From contig CAWJCM010000003.1 of the NCBI GenBank assembly GCA_963841405.1, positions 62,001 through 126,000 on the forward strand: a stretch of DNA of 64,000 nucleotides, given 5' to 3'. This DNA is from DATBLE01 sp963841405 (GTDB taxonomy: Bacteria > Actinomycetota > Thermoleophilia > Gaiellales > Gaiellaceae). Under the pieces are notes generated by a model. The model worked only from the letters and a program-made list of their open reading frames with translations. It searched no databases and was not told where the DNA came from. The position numbers were made by a program, and so were the translations under genes. This document shows, one piece after another, positions 46,281-59,102 of the stretch. Within the stretch, counting starts at the first letter, position 1. Every line of letters starts with the position of its first letter.

Positions 46281-47945
46281 TCATGCACGGCGGCTGCTCG
46301 CAAGTGAAAGCTCGACCTTTCCCTCCCAGCGCCGGACTTCCTCGACCCGCACGCTGATGGGATCGCCCAGGCGGAAGACCCCTCCCCCGCGCCGGCCGGC
46401 GAGTCCGGTGCCGAGCGCGTTCAGCTCGAAGTAGTCGCTCCGGAGCCTGCGCGCGGGGAGGTAGCCCTCGAAGACATCACCGAAGCGGACGAACAGGCCG
46501 GACGGGATCACGCCGGTGATCTCCCCAGGCCACGGCTCGTCCCAGCCGCGGTCGAAGAGCTTCGCCTCAAGCAACCAGGCGAGGCAGATGTCGTCGGCGA
46601 GGTACTCCGCCTCGGCTGCCTCGCGCTCCCGGGCAGAGGTGTGCTCGGCCACGTCGCCCAGATGCTCGGGCAGCGGCTCGTCGGAGACGCCGAGCTCGCG
46701 GAGGAGCGCTCGGTGGACGACCAGGTCCGGGTAACGGCGGATCGGACTCGTGAAATGGCAATACGCTGGGCTTGCGAGGCCGGAGTGACCGAGGTTGCGC
46801 GGGTCGTAGCGGGCCTGCTTGAGCGAGCGGAGGACGAGCGCCGGGAACGCCTCTCGCCCACGGCCGGACTTGCCGACGTAGTCGGTGACGCGCTCGCTCA
46901 CGTCGGCCACGACGCGGGCGGCGTCGCCGGCGGGCAGCCGATCGGGCACAGGCGGCGTCGGCACCTCGAGGTCGGCGAGCTTGGCGACGAGGAGCGACAC
47001 GGACAGCGGATCTGGTCGCTCGTGGACGCGGAACAGCGCGTCCCGGTTGCGCCCGGCGAGCAGTCCCGCGACGGCCTCGTTCGCGATGATCATCAGCTCC
47101 TCGACGAGCGCATGGGCCTCCGGCTCGCCTTGCCAGCGGGCCGTGGCGACGCCGCCGTCGCCGTCGAAGTCGAACGACAGCTCGGGCCGGTCGACGCGCA
47201 GTGCGCCGCGGGCGAAACGTCGGCGGCGCAGATCGACGGAGTACACGGCGGCGAGTTCGAGCTCCTCGGCCACCTGGGCCGGAACGTCGCGGCGCTGGGC
47301 CTGGCCGTACGTCAGCCGGGCGTCGCTGCGGATCACGGAGCGATAGAAGAGCGGGTCGCCGACCGGGGGGAACTCGACGGTCAGGCATGACCGTTCGACG
47401 TGGGGCCGCAGCGAGCACGCGTCGGCCGAGAGCTCGGGCGGGAGCATCGGCGCCACGAGCCCGGGGACATAGGTCGAAAACGCGCGTTGGGCTGCCCCGC
47501 GGTCGAGGGCGGAACCGGCGGCGACAAACGCCGAGACGTCGGCGATATGGACCCAGGCGCGGACACCGTCAGCCTCGCGCGCGACCGAAATCGCATCGTC
47601 GAAGTCCTTCGCCGTGTCGGGGTCGATCGTGAACGTGGTCAGGCTGCGGAGGTCGACGCGCCCCTCTGCGTCCGGCTCTGCGAGGTCGACCGGCCCGAAC
47701 GGCACGCGTGCGCCGCGCTCGACGAGGAGTCCTTCGAGCACCGCGTCGATCCGAACGGCCGGTCCGAGCACGCGCTCGACCTTCGCCCGTCCGCGCCCGC
47801 TCGCGACCACGGCCAGATCACCGTTCTCGGCGCCGTGCAGCGACTTGCGATCGAGCACGATCGGCGTCCCCGGCGCGAAGTACGGCTCGCCGACGACCAG
47901 CTTGCCGCGGCTCGCGACCTCCACCACCGTCAGGACCGGTTCCAT
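46281..47945 (-). CDS. RNB-domain exoribonuclease (RNase II/R family)
   Basis: The 554-residue 3'-to-5' exoribonuclease has a short N-terminal cold-shock-like region and then the RNB catalytic domain: TIDPDTAKDFDDAISV carries the magnesium-binding aspartates, WVHIADVSAFV follows, and YCHFTSPIRRYPDLVVHR is the signature near the end. The C-terminal S1-like domain contains EITGVIPSGLFVRFGDVF. It is shorter than RNase R, closer to RNase II or actinobacterial RNB proteins. It acts in mRNA turnover and is monocistronic here. Confidence 0.93.
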   Translation of the reverse strand: MEPVLTVVEVASRGKLVVGEPYFAPGTPIVLDRKSLHGAENGDLAVVASGRGRAKVERVLGPAVRIDAVLEGLLVERGARVPFGPVDLAEPDAEGRVDLRSLTTFTIDPDTAKDFDDAISVAREADGVRAWVHIADVSAFVAAGSALDRGAAQRAFSTYVPGLVAPMLPPELSADACSLRPHVERSCLTVEFPPVGDPLFYRSVIRSDARLTYGQAQRRDVPAQVAEELELAAVYSVDLRRRRFARGALRVDRPELSFDFDGDGGVATARWQGEPEAHALVEELMIIANEAVAGLLAGRNRDALFRVHERPDPLSVSLLVAKLADLEVPTPPVPDRLPAGDAARVVADVSERVTDYVGKSGRGREAFPALVLRSLKQARYDPRNLGHSGLASPAYCHFTSPIRRYPDLVVHRALLRELGVSDEPLPEHLGDVAEHTSAREREAAEAEYLADDICLAWLLEAKLFDRGWDEPWPGEITGVIPSGLFVRFGDVFEGYLPARRLRSDYFELNALGTGLAGRRGGGVFRLGDPISVRVEEVRRWEGKVELSLASSRRA

Positions 47946-48108
47946 CCTCGGCCGACCCTACCGCCCAGCTCTCGGGGCACCCCGTCCCACCACCCGCTGC
48001 GAGCGTAGCGGGGAAACCATCACGTGTCTGTGCTGCTTTGTGCCGGAGCGGTGACTTTGAGCCGAGTTGCGCGCCTTCGAGCTCGAGCCCGCCGGCGCGA
48101 CCCTCAGG

Positions 48109-48978
48109 CTAGACCTGCAGGAACCGCCGAAGCGTCAGCCCGGTGCCGGAGACGCCGAGGGCCAGCCCGATCGCGATCAGGATCAGGGAGTTCAGCTCGA
48201 ACGCCATCGCATGCGCGTCCTTCGAGTGGTGGAGCCCGATCGACGGCAGCACGACGGATTTGCCGATCAGGAGCAGCACCACGGCCGCGATCGAGCCGGC
48301 CAAGCCGCAGATCAGGCCCTCGACCATGAACGGCCCGCGAACGAACCAGTTGGTGGCGCCGACGAGCTTCATCACTTCGATCTCGCGCCGACGGGCGAAG
48401 ATCGACAGCCGGATGGTGTTGGCGATCAGCAGCGTGGAGGCGATCAGGAGCAGCAGCACGCCAATCAGGCAAACGACCGAGATGATGCCGCCAACCTTGA
48501 GCACCCGGTGTGAGGTGGTGCCGCCGTCGTTGATCCGGTCGACACCTGGTGGAATCGGTCGCAGCTGCGCGCGGATGTCGTTGATGTACTCGCCCTTCGT
48601 CGGGCGGATCTCGTACGCGTCCGGGTACGGATTGTAGGCGAGCCCCTTGTTCAGCTGGGGCAGGCGCTTCTGCATGATCTTCAGCGCCTCTTCCTTCGGG
48701 ACGAAGGTCAGCTTCTCAACGAGCGGGTTCACCCTCGGGTCGAACCGCCGTCCGATTGCGTTGACCTGCTGAGGCGTACGGTCGTTCTTGAAGTAGACCT
48801 TCACGAGCAGTTGCTGCTTGAGATGGTCGCTGTAGGAGAGCACCCAGGTGCCGAGCCCGATCGTCGTTCCGAGCACGAGCATCGCGACGAGGACGGTCAT
48901 CGTCGCCGCGACCGTCGTCGACATGCTGGCCGTGATCGACCGCCACGCCTCGCCGACGATCATCCGCAGGCGCGTCAT
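48109..48978 (-). CDS. ftsX: Cell-division protein FtsX
   Basis: This 289-residue membrane subunit of the FtsEX complex has a cytoplasmic N-terminus, a first helix (TTVAATMTVLVAMLVLGTTI), a roughly 130-residue extracellular domain with the KEEALKIMQKR segment, and three C-terminal helices around IEVMKLVGATNWFVRGPF, the family signature. FtsEX transmits ATP hydrolysis to peptidoglycan hydrolases at the septum. The ATG overlaps the ftsE stop by four bases. Confidence 0.96.
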   Translation of the reverse strand: MTRLRMIVGEAWRSITASMSTTVAATMTVLVAMLVLGTTIGLGTWVLSYSDHLKQQLLVKVYFKNDRTPQQVNAIGRRFDPRVNPLVEKLTFVPKEEALKIMQKRLPQLNKGLAYNPYPDAYEIRPTKGEYINDIRAQLRPIPPGVDRINDGGTTSHRVLKVGGIISVVCLIGVLLLLIASTLLIANTIRLSIFARRREIEVMKLVGATNWFVRGPFMVEGLICGLAGSIAAVVLLLIGKSVVLPSIGLHHSKDAHAMAFELNSLILIAIGLALGVSGTGLTLRRFLQV

Positions 48979-49658
48979 TCGGTCGTGTACCCTCCGCGGC
49001 GCTCGTCGCGCGCCAGGCGGCCGCTGTCGAGCGCAATCACGCGCTTGCGCATCTTGTCGACCATCTCGCGGTCGTGGGTGACCATCAGCACGGTCGTGCC
49101 GGCGCGGTTGATCCGGTAGAGCAGCTGCATGATCCCAACCGAGGTGTCGGGGTCGAGGTTCCCGGTCGGCTCGTCGCAGATCAGGAGTGGCGGGTGGTTG
49201 ACGACGGCGCGCGCGATCGAGACGCGCTGCTGCTCGCCGCCGGACAGCTCGCCCGGCAGCGAGCTCGCCTTGTGCGCGAGGCCGACGAGCGAGAGCGCCT
49301 CCGGCACCTTCTTGCGGATCGACTCGGGCCGGTCGCCCTGAACCTTCAGCGCATAGGCGACGTTCTCGGCCGCGGTGCGGTTGGGGAGCAGCTTGAAGTC
49401 CTGGAAGACGCAACCGAGGTTCCGGCGCAGGAGCGGCACCTTGGAGTGCTTGAGCCGTCCGAGGTCACGGCCGCCGACGAGGATGCGGCCGCGCGTCGGC
49501 TCGATCTCCTTCAGGAGCAGGCGGATGATCGTCGACTTTCCCGACCCCGAGGCGCCGACGACGAAGACGAACTCGCCCTTCTCGATCACGAACGAGACGT
49601 CGCTGAGCGCGACGACGTCCGGGTCGTAGACCTTCGTCACCGATTCGAAGACGATCAT
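48975..49658 (-). CDS. ftsE: Cell-division ATP-binding protein FtsE
   Basis: The 227-residue ABC ATPase shows Walker A (GASGSGKST), Q-loop (CVFQDFKLLPN), signature (LSGGEQQRVSIARA), Walker B (LLICDEPTGNLD) and switch His (MVTHDREMV), together with the FtsE-typical opening MIVFESVTKVY. ATG 49658 gives the usual family N-terminus. The frame is open another 170 bases upstream to a GTG near the prfB end, but that stretch contains a promoter-like TAGAAT and low-complexity sequence, so it is more likely a leader. It forms an operon with ftsX. Confidence 0.95.
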   Translation of the reverse strand: MIVFESVTKVYDPDVVALSDVSFVIEKGEFVFVVGASGSGKSTIIRLLLKEIEPTRGRILVGGRDLGRLKHSKVPLLRRNLGCVFQDFKLLPNRTAAENVAYALKVQGDRPESIRKKVPEALSLVGLAHKASSLPGELSGGEQQRVSIARAVVNHPPLLICDEPTGNLDPDTSVGIMQLLYRINRAGTTVLMVTHDREMVDKMRKRVIALDSGRLARDERRGGYTTE

Positions 49659-49837
49659 CGTGGCCGCGGAGGCGGCGGCGGGGCGCGCCTCCGGCTCGGC
49701 CAGGGCTACCGGGGTCTCGATCTGGAGTTCGTCTGCTTGCTGCACCGGAAGTGTGAGCGGCACGTCGCCGTTCGAGCGCGCGGACGAGCCCGGGGCCGCA
49801 CCGATCAGGGGAGGATCGATTCTAGCCGAGTCCACGG

Positions 49838-50945
<1,108 letters not shown>

Positions 50946-51071
50946 GGCGTAAGGCTAGCCGAGGGCCCCGTCGTTCTCCCGAGAGGCCGACATCGGCACA
51001 AATCCGACACGAACGCGTGCGCCTCGACCCGGTAGCCTCACCGGCAGGGGAAAGGGGCAAGCCCCCACCCT

Positions 51072-51131
51072 GGGTGGGGGTGCGCTGGGTGGAGGTGCGC
51101 TGCGTGGGGGTGTGCTGGGTGGGGTGTGGCG
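51072..51131 (+). repeat. 15-bp G-rich tandem repeat, four units
   Basis: Units GGGTGGGGGTGCGCT, GGGTGGAGGTGCGCT, GCGTGGGGGTGTGCT and a degenerate GGGTGGGGTGTGGCG follow each other. The first unit also pairs with CCCCCACCC at 51062-51070 across one T, making a 9-bp palindrome. The G-runs could form a quadruplex on the plus strand. The repeat lies between prfB and a decayed GNAT gene. Confidence 0.75.
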
Positions 51132-51173
51132 TTCGGACTTGCACGGCCGGCCGTCGACCTCATCCGGCCGCTG

Positions 51174-51537
51174 CTACCGCGGATCGCCGCGAAGCAGTGA
51201 GTAGCTGACGGTGTCCCCGCGGAGGCCCTCCTTGAAGTGCAGCGACCGCAGGATCCCCTGCCGGATGTAGGCGCAGCGCTCGGCGACGCGGATCGAGGCG
51301 GTGTTCTCCGGGTCGATGTGCAGCTCGACGCGCTCGAGCCCGAGCTCGTCGAGCGCCCAGCCGGTGATGCGTAGCGGGCGACCCATTTCGAGGCAAAGCT
51401 CGGCGGCGGAGACGACGGAAGCCTGGTGTTGCGGACGACCTCCGCATCGCCGAGCAGCTGCTCGAAGTCGGGCACGTAGCGGCCGGCGAGCGGGTCGAGC
51501 CGGATCGCGTCGTCTGCGAGCGGCGGAGACGGCGGCC

Positions 51538-51541
<4 letters not shown>
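51174..51541 (-). pseudogene. RimJ/RimL-type GNAT with internal deletion
   Basis: The N-terminal strand and helix (DDAIRLDPLAGRYVPDFEQL, AEVVRNTR) are in one frame. The C-terminal half (LCLEMGRPLRITGWALDELG, VELHIDPENTASIRVAERC, LRGDTVSYSLL) is in another, joined near 51425. About 60 residues containing the acetyl-CoA loop are missing. No start codon is convincing; the frame touches the secA stop. It is clearly a remnant. Confidence 0.75.
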
Positions 51542-54201
<2,660 letters not shown>

Positions 54202-54240
54202 CAGTACAGGGTAGCCGTCGCGGAGGGCACCATTTGCGCG

Positions 54241-55197
54241 ATGAGAGCGCTCGTTGCTCTGGGGGCCTTGTTCGCGACCGCGTCGATCGCCGCGGCGGCA
54301 GGAGCGGACCGCACCGTTACGAGCCCGGGGAGGGTGCAGACACTCGCGCGGAGCGGTTACTCGGTGGCCTTTCTCTCCGGCCCGTACGCCGGACACTGCG
54401 GCTCCCAGGTCTGGCTCTGGAACCTCGTCACGCACGGCGTATACCGGATCGGCCGGTACCCGGATCTGATCTGCCGGGAAGCCCCCTCGACCGCGAGCGG
54501 CGTGACCGACATCGCCGTCGCCGGCACCCGGGCGATTTGGCTCTTCTATACCGGCGGCAACCGGCGCGACTGGCTGCTCGAGACGGCGACGACGACGCGG
54601 CCGACCGAGCGGGAGCTCGAGTTCCGGGAGGTGGACGTCGACGCGCGGCCGCCGATCGTGCTGGGGGTCGCCTCCGAGCAGGTGATGCCGTATTCGATCG
54701 GCGCAACCGTGAAGGTTCTGAAGGCGAATGGGGCGAGGGCGTACGCATGGCGGGCGCCGGGCCGGGTCACGAACACGACCGCATACGGCGCCGCGGTCGC
54801 CGCCTTCGTCGCCGGCGGGCGGTGCTTCGTGCTCTCGCCGGCGGGCATCGTGCAACAGACGTACACCTTCGCACCGGGCTCGGTACAGGAGTTCGCCCTC
54901 GCCGGGGCCGGGCTCGTCGTCCAGCTGGCCGGGGGACGCGTCGAGATCCGCCGGGGCGCCTCCGTCGTGAGGACGCTGCGGCTCCCGGCGGGCGCGAGCA
55001 TGCTCGACTACGCCGAGGGCATCCTTCTGTACAAGCGCGGGACGCAGATCCGGGCCCGTCGGGCTTCCACCGGCAAGGACGCGCTCCTGCGCCGCTCCAC
55101 GTATGCCGTCCTGGAGCACAACGGACTCAGCTACGCGGTCGGCCGTCGAGTCTCGTCGGTGGCGATGGTGAACGTGCAGGCGGCGCTCGCGCGCTAG
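54241..55197 (+). CDS. Exported hypothetical protein, probable beta-propeller
   Basis: The 318-residue protein has a signal peptide (ALVALGALFATASIAAAAG) and a mature part with repeated strand patterns such as GYSVAFLSG, VWLWNLVTHGVYRIG, GTRAIWLFYTGGNRRDWLLE and GILLYKRGTQIRARR, suggesting a propeller. There is no catalytic motif. Related-looking exported proteins occur at 22342. It is divergently transcribed from secA. Confidence 0.72.
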   Translation: MRALVALGALFATASIAAAAGADRTVTSPGRVQTLARSGYSVAFLSGPYAGHCGSQVWLWNLVTHGVYRIGRYPDLICREAPSTASGVTDIAVAGTRAIWLFYTGGNRRDWLLETATTTRPTERELEFREVDVDARPPIVLGVASEQVMPYSIGATVKVLKANGARAYAWRAPGRVTNTTAYGAAVAAFVAGGRCFVLSPAGIVQQTYTFAPGSVQEFALAGAGLVVQLAGGRVEIRRGASVVRTLRLPAGASMLDYAEGILLYKRGTQIRARRASTGKDALLRRSTYAVLEHNGLSYAVGRRVSSVAMVNVQAALAR

Positions 55198-55201
55198 TCA
55201 T

Positions 55202-55795
55202 CTACAGGGGCATCGCCTCGACTTCCCACACGGCGCCGTCGAGCCGCTTGGCCCGGACGACGTACGCCGATCCTCTCGTCTCACCGAAGCGCTCGAGCGC
55301 CGGCAGCGCCGCGAACGCATGCGCGCCGTCGACCAGCAGCTCGCGCTCCCTGTCGTTGACGGTCAGCGTGATCTCCTCGCCGCCGGGATCGTCGAGGAGC
55401 TCGACGACGTCGAGCTCGCGGATGCCGACCGCCCACTGCGACTCACCCTGGCGCGCCGCCTCGGCACGGTAGGGAACCCTGGCGACCAGGTCGACCGCGC
55501 TCGCCAGCGGCTCCACCTCTCCGCCCTCCTCGACCAGGAGGACGTCGCCGGGCAGCGCGACGAATCGAGCTGTCTCCCCCTGGACCCCTTCGGCCTCGAC
55601 CGTGACGACGGCATCCCACTCGCGCGCCCGAGGCACGCCGTGAATGCCCGGCTCCATCCACCCGGGTGGGCGTACACCTGCATCGGTGACAGGCTTCGGC
55701 CTGTCACCGATTCCGCTTCGCACCGGACCGACGTCGAGGCCGCCCTGGCGGGCAAGCTGCTCGTGGAGCGGCTCGCGCCGCCGGAAGAGTCCCAC
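55202..55795 (-). CDS. Hypothetical protein with a hairpin repeat embedded in frame
   Basis: This 197-residue soluble protein of no recognised family opens GLFRRREPLHEQLARQGGL, is acidic in the middle (DVLLVEEGGEVEPL), and closes with RGSAYVVRAKRLDGAVWEVE. Residues about 29-38 (GIGDRPKPVTDAG) are encoded by a perfect 13-bp hairpin with a TTCG loop at 55682-55711, which looks like an inserted repeat. It lies three bases downstream of hpf on the same strand, so is probably cotranscribed. Confidence 0.7.
   Translation of the reverse strand: MGLFRRREPLHEQLARQGGLDVGPVRSGIGDRPKPVTDAGVRPPGWMEPGIHGVPRAREWDAVVTVEAEGVQGETARFVALPGDVLLVEEGGEVEPLASAVDLVARVPYRAEAARQGESQWAVGIRELDVVELLDDPGGEEITLTVNDRERELLVDGAHAFAALPALERFGETRGSAYVVRAKRLDGAVWEVEAMPL
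55682..55711. repeat. 13-bp perfect hairpin with TTCG loop inside a coding region
   Basis: ATCGGTGACAGGC (55682-55694) pairs with GCCTGTCACCGAT (55699-55711) around TTCG. The 3' arm is followed by TCCG, giving CACCGATTCCG, identical to the flank of the hairpin at 60450. It adds ten codons in frame to the host gene. Confidence 0.75.
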
Positions 55796-55798
55796 TCG

Positions 55799-56341
55799 CT
55801 AGCTCGGTTCGATCAGCCCGTAGCCGCCGTCGCGACGCCTGTAGACGACGTTGATCTCGCCGCTGTCCTCGTGGCGAAAGACGAAGAAGTCGTGGCCGAC
55901 CAGCTCCAGCTGGAGGACCGCCTCCTCTGCGCTCATCGGATGCAGCGTGAACTGCTTCGTCTTGACGATCACGGGCCCACCCTCCTCGTCGGTTGTCTTC
56001 CGTGCATGTGCGTCGATGCCTTGGCCTTCGTGCTCGCGATGACGGCCCCGGCGTTTCTCGCGGTAGCGGGTGACCTGGCGTTCGAGCTTGTCGGTGAGCA
56101 GGTCGATCGACGCCCGCATGTCGGTCGAACGTTCCTTGGCCCGCAACGTCGGCCCCTTCGTCCAGATGGTCGCCTCGGCGACGATCTTGTCCGCGATCGA
56201 CGGGTTCCGCTCCACCGCCAGCTCGAGCTCGACCTGCGTCGGGTCCGCGAGCTGCCGTTCGAGCTTCCCGAGCTTCTCCTCCGCATAGGACCGAATCGCG
56301 TCGCTGATCTCGACGTTCTTGCCTTTGATCTGCAGGCGCAT
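55799..56341 (-). CDS. hpf: Ribosome hibernation-promoting factor, long form
   Basis: The 180-residue protein has an N-terminal S30AE domain (RLQIKGKNVEISDAIRSYAE, ADPTQVELELAVERNPSIAD) joined by a charged linker to a C-terminal dimerisation domain (IVKTKQFTLHPMSAEEAVLQ, HDFFVFRHEDSGEINVVYRR). Long HPF dimerises 70S ribosomes into inactive 100S particles in stationary phase. ATG 56341 gives the standard N-terminus. It is followed three bases later by a hypothetical gene. Confidence 0.95.
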   Translation of the reverse strand: MRLQIKGKNVEISDAIRSYAEEKLGKLERQLADPTQVELELAVERNPSIADKIVAEATIWTKGPTLRAKERSTDMRASIDLLTDKLERQVTRYREKRRGRHREHEGQGIDAHARKTTDEEGGPVIVKTKQFTLHPMSAEEAVLQLELVGHDFFVFRHEDSGEINVVYRRRDGGYGLIEPS

Positions 56342-56389
56342 TGCGATTCCCCCGTTCCACAGGGCGGCCAACTCGCAGCCTAGACGATC

Positions 56390-57052
56390 TCACCGTCTCA
56401 CCGCCCGGGCGAACGTGACCACGTCAACCGAACCGGCCCCCGCGCTTCGCAGCGCACTCGCGGCCGCCGAGACGGTCGCACCAGTCGTGTACACGTCGTC
56501 GACGAGGATCACAGGCCCGCCCGACGCGGCCGAAGCGCGGAAGGCGCCGCGGACGTTCCGGCGACGCTCGTCCCGACCGAGTCCGCGCTGGGGCCTGAGC
56601 GGTCGCCTGCGCTCCAGGAGAGGCCGCACCGGCAGCTCCCAGCGGCGTCCCAGCTCGTGGGCGAGCCATGCCGGCGGGTGATGACCTCGCTTGAGGCTGC
56701 GGTCGCCGTCGGGCGGGACGAACGTGATCGTTCGACCGGACGGCCGCGGAACGGCGTCGATGATCACGTCGGCGGCGAGCGACCCGACGCCGCGTAGGCC
56801 ACGCTCCTTCCAGGCGGAGACGAGGAGCCGGACGCCCACCTCGTACTCGACGGCAGCGCGCGCGGTGGCGAAGGCCATCCGCCTGCCCGAGCACTCGCGG
56901 CAGCGCCGGACGGGCCACGCGGTGGGCGCACCGCAGCGGGCGCAGAGCGGCGCAGCGAGCCGTGGCAGGGCGCTCGCACACGCTGCGCAGAGGGTGGCAC
57001 CCGGGACAGAGCACACGACGCAGCGCCGGGGGAACAGCAGGTCCAGCAGCAC
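56390..57052 (-). CDS. ComF-family amidophosphoribosyltransferase-like protein
   Basis: This 220-residue protein has an N-terminal double zinc-ribbon (FPRRCVVCSVPGATLCAACA, APLCARCGAPTAWPVRRCRE) and a phosphoribosyltransferase domain with the PRPP loop GPVILVDDVYTTGATVSAAA. In naturally transformable bacteria ComFC takes part in DNA uptake; in others its role is unclear. It is upstream of hpf by 48 bases on the same strand. Confidence 0.92.
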   Translation of the reverse strand: MLLDLLFPRRCVVCSVPGATLCAACASALPRLAAPLCARCGAPTAWPVRRCRECSGRRMAFATARAAVEYEVGVRLLVSAWKERGLRGVGSLAADVIIDAVPRPSGRTITFVPPDGDRSLKRGHHPPAWLAHELGRRWELPVRPLLERRRPLRPQRGLGRDERRRNVRGAFRASAASGGPVILVDDVYTTGATVSAAASALRSAGAGSVDVVTFARAVRR

Positions 57053-57123
57053 ACCCAGGCACGCTAGGCCGAAAGCCGTGACGTGTCTTTGCCAGAAGTG
57101 GAACGAGGGTGTAACTTCGAGGC

Positions 57124-57288
57124 ATGGCAGCGCAGCCGCCCCGGCCGCCGAAGAAGAAGCCGTTCCGCTGGGGATCGAACGACCCCGATCACCCGGGCCT
57201 GAGCTGGTGGGGACGGTGGGGCCTCCGGCGCAAGCCGCCGGCGCCGGCGCCCCGCCCGGCGCAGAAGCCGCCCACCCCGCCTAGCTGA
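57124..57288 (+). CDS. Small basic proline-rich protein
   Basis: This 54-residue frame from ATG 57124 has a proline/lysine-rich N-terminus (PPRPPKKKPFRWG), a tryptophan-rich centre (HPGLSWWGRWGLRRK) and a proline-rich tail ending PPTPPS. GAGG lies just upstream. The composition is far from random for this GC content. It converges on the nucleotidyltransferase gene with an eight-base overlap. The function is unknown. Confidence 0.55.
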   Translation: MAAQPPRPPKKKPFRWGSNDPDHPGLSWWGRWGLRRKPPAPAPRPAQKPPTPPS

Positions 57289-58045
57289 CGCTCGAGTAGG
57301 TCTCGCGCGGCGGCAGCCCGGCGCGCTCGCGCCAGTGGTTGTCTGCCTCCAGCAGCTGCTCGGGATTCCCGATGTCGAACCACAGCCCGGGAAAGCGATA
57401 GGCGTAGACGGGCTCGCGCCGGTAGAGCCACGCGACCAGGCACCCCGGCTGGTCCGGGGGATTGCCCTCGTCCAGGTAGCGCGCGACGAGCGGGACGTGC
57501 TCGCGGTGGTAGGCGTATGCGGCCGTCGCCACCAGTGTGGTGGTAGGCGCCGGCGACTTCTCCTCGAAGGCGGTGATGCGGTCGTTCTCGTCGACGTCGA
57601 CGATCCCGTACTCGGAGGCGAGGCCGAGGTCGCCGCAGTCGTACACGGCGACGCCGCTGGCGGAACCCTTCCCGCGCGTGAACTCGACGAAGTCGCCGAG
57701 CGCGAAGTCGAACAGGTTGTCACCGGCGACCACCAGCAGCTCGTCGCCGGTGCCGATTCGCTCCAGGACGAACGCGATGTCGCCGATCGCGCCCAGCCGG
57801 TCCTCGTTCGACACGGTGCCGTCGTCGTGCACGGTGACGCCGCCACGCCGCCTCGCCCACTGCTCGAAGTCGCCGGAGAAGCGCGCGTTCGTCACCAGGT
57901 CGATCCGGTCCGTGACCTCGGCGACCCGGTCGCAGATCCAGTCCAGCATCGGCCGGCCCCCGACCGGCAGAAGCTGCTTGGGGATCGTGTCGGTCAGCGG
58001 GCGCAGACGCGTCGCGTATCCGGCGGCCAGGATGATCGCCCTCAC
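57281..58045 (-). CDS. Sugar-phosphate nucleotidyltransferase (NDP-sugar pyrophosphorylase type)
   Basis: This 254-residue GT-A fold enzyme has the N-terminal signature AIILAAGYATRLRPLT and PKQLLPVGGRPML, then LLVVAGDNLFDF with the metal Asp and FPGLWFDIGNPEQLLEAD near the C-terminus. It resembles glucose-1-phosphate thymidylyl- or uridylyltransferases that activate sugars for surface glycans. GTG 58045 overlaps the mtnA stop by four bases, an unusual pairing that probably reflects operon compactness. The nucleotide and sugar are not determined. Confidence 0.9.
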   Translation of the reverse strand: MRAIILAAGYATRLRPLTDTIPKQLLPVGGRPMLDWICDRVAEVTDRIDLVTNARFSGDFEQWARRRGGVTVHDDGTVSNEDRLGAIGDIAFVLERIGTGDELLVVAGDNLFDFALGDFVEFTRGKGSASGVAVYDCGDLGLASEYGIVDVDENDRITAFEEKSPAPTTTLVATAAYAYHREHVPLVARYLDEGNPPDQPGCLVAWLYRREPVYAYRFPGLWFDIGNPEQLLEADNHWRERAGLPPRETYSSVS

Positions 58046-58998
58046 GCGGCCACCAGGCCGGAGAGTGACGCCGAGAACGGCGCCCGGTGGACGCCGGCCT
58101 CGGTGACGATGGCGGCGATCAGGCCGGCGGGCGTGACGTCGAAGGCCGGATTGCGCGCTGCGAACCGCGAGGTCACCTCGTCGGCGGCGCGCTCCTCGAT
58201 CGGGATGCCCTGACCCGACGCGGTCGCGTGGTCGACGGTCGAACTCGGTGCGACGACGTAGAGCGGGATGCCGTGATGTGCAGCGAGCACGGCGAGGGAG
58301 TAGGTGCCGATCTTGTTCGCAGTGTCGCCGTTCGCGGCGATGCGGTCGGCGCCGGTGACGACGACGTCCACCTCGCCCGTGGCCATCAGCGAGCCCGCAG
58401 CCGAATCGGCGATCACGGCATGCGGGATACCCGCCTCCTCCAGCTCCCAGGCGGTCAGGCGTGCGCCCTGGAGGAGTGGCCTCGTCTCGTCGACCAGAAC
58501 GTGCTCGAGCAGGCCCCGCTCCCACGCCGCGCGCAGCGCACCGACCGCGGTGCCGTAGCCGCCGGTGGCGAGCCCGCCCGCGTTGCAGTGCGTCAGGGCG
58601 CGGCTGCCGGGCTCGAACAGGGCGGCTGCGTACGCCGACATCAGCCGGCAGTGCTCGACCTCGTCAGCGTGAATCTGCCGCGCCCGCTCGGCGGGTTCGC
58701 CGTCCCAGCGCCGCATCTCTTCCAGCGCCCAGACCAGGTTGACGGCGGTCGGCCGCGCGCCGGCCAGTGTCGACACCGCCGCCTCCAGGTCCTCCCCTGT
58801 GCGCGCCGCGAGCGCGTAGCCGTAGGCGGCCGCGATCCCGATCGCCGGCGCGCCGCGGACGGCCAACGTCCGGATCGCCTCGGCGACCTCGGCCGAAGAG
58901 CGGCAGACCAGATCGACCTCCTCGTCCGGCAGGCGCCGCTGGTCGAGGACGACGACCGCGCCGTCCTCGAGCCGGACGATGCGCTCTGGCTCGAGCAT
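58042..58998 (-). CDS. mtnA: S-methyl-5-thioribose-1-phosphate isomerase
   Basis: The 318-residue enzyme of the methionine salvage pathway isomerises methylthioribose-1-phosphate. Family motifs are intact: AVRGAPAIGIAAAYG, LTHCNAGGLATGGYGTA with the catalytic Cys, VVTGADRIAANGDTANKIGTY with the catalytic Asp, and IPIEERAADEVTS. Relatives can instead be ribose-1,5-bisphosphate isomerases, but the motif set favours MtnA. Upstream lie ahcY and its regulator, consistent with recycling of SAM by-products. Confidence 0.93.
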   Translation of the reverse strand: MLEPERIVRLEDGAVVVLDQRRLPDEEVDLVCRSSAEVAEAIRTLAVRGAPAIGIAAAYGYALAARTGEDLEAAVSTLAGARPTAVNLVWALEEMRRWDGEPAERARQIHADEVEHCRLMSAYAAALFEPGSRALTHCNAGGLATGGYGTAVGALRAAWERGLLEHVLVDETRPLLQGARLTAWELEEAGIPHAVIADSAAGSLMATGEVDVVVTGADRIAANGDTANKIGTYSLAVLAAHHGIPLYVVAPSSTVDHATASGQGIPIEERAADEVTSRFAARNPAFDVTPAGLIAAIVTEAGVHRAPFSASLSGLVAA

Positions 58999-59102
58999 GT
59001 CCGGCAGTCTAGGCTGCTTCCGGCCCGGTCCAGCGCAAACGCGAGTCGCAGGCGCGCACCGCGACCCGGGAGAGCAGGATCAGGAACGCCTGCGGGAGCG
59101 CG

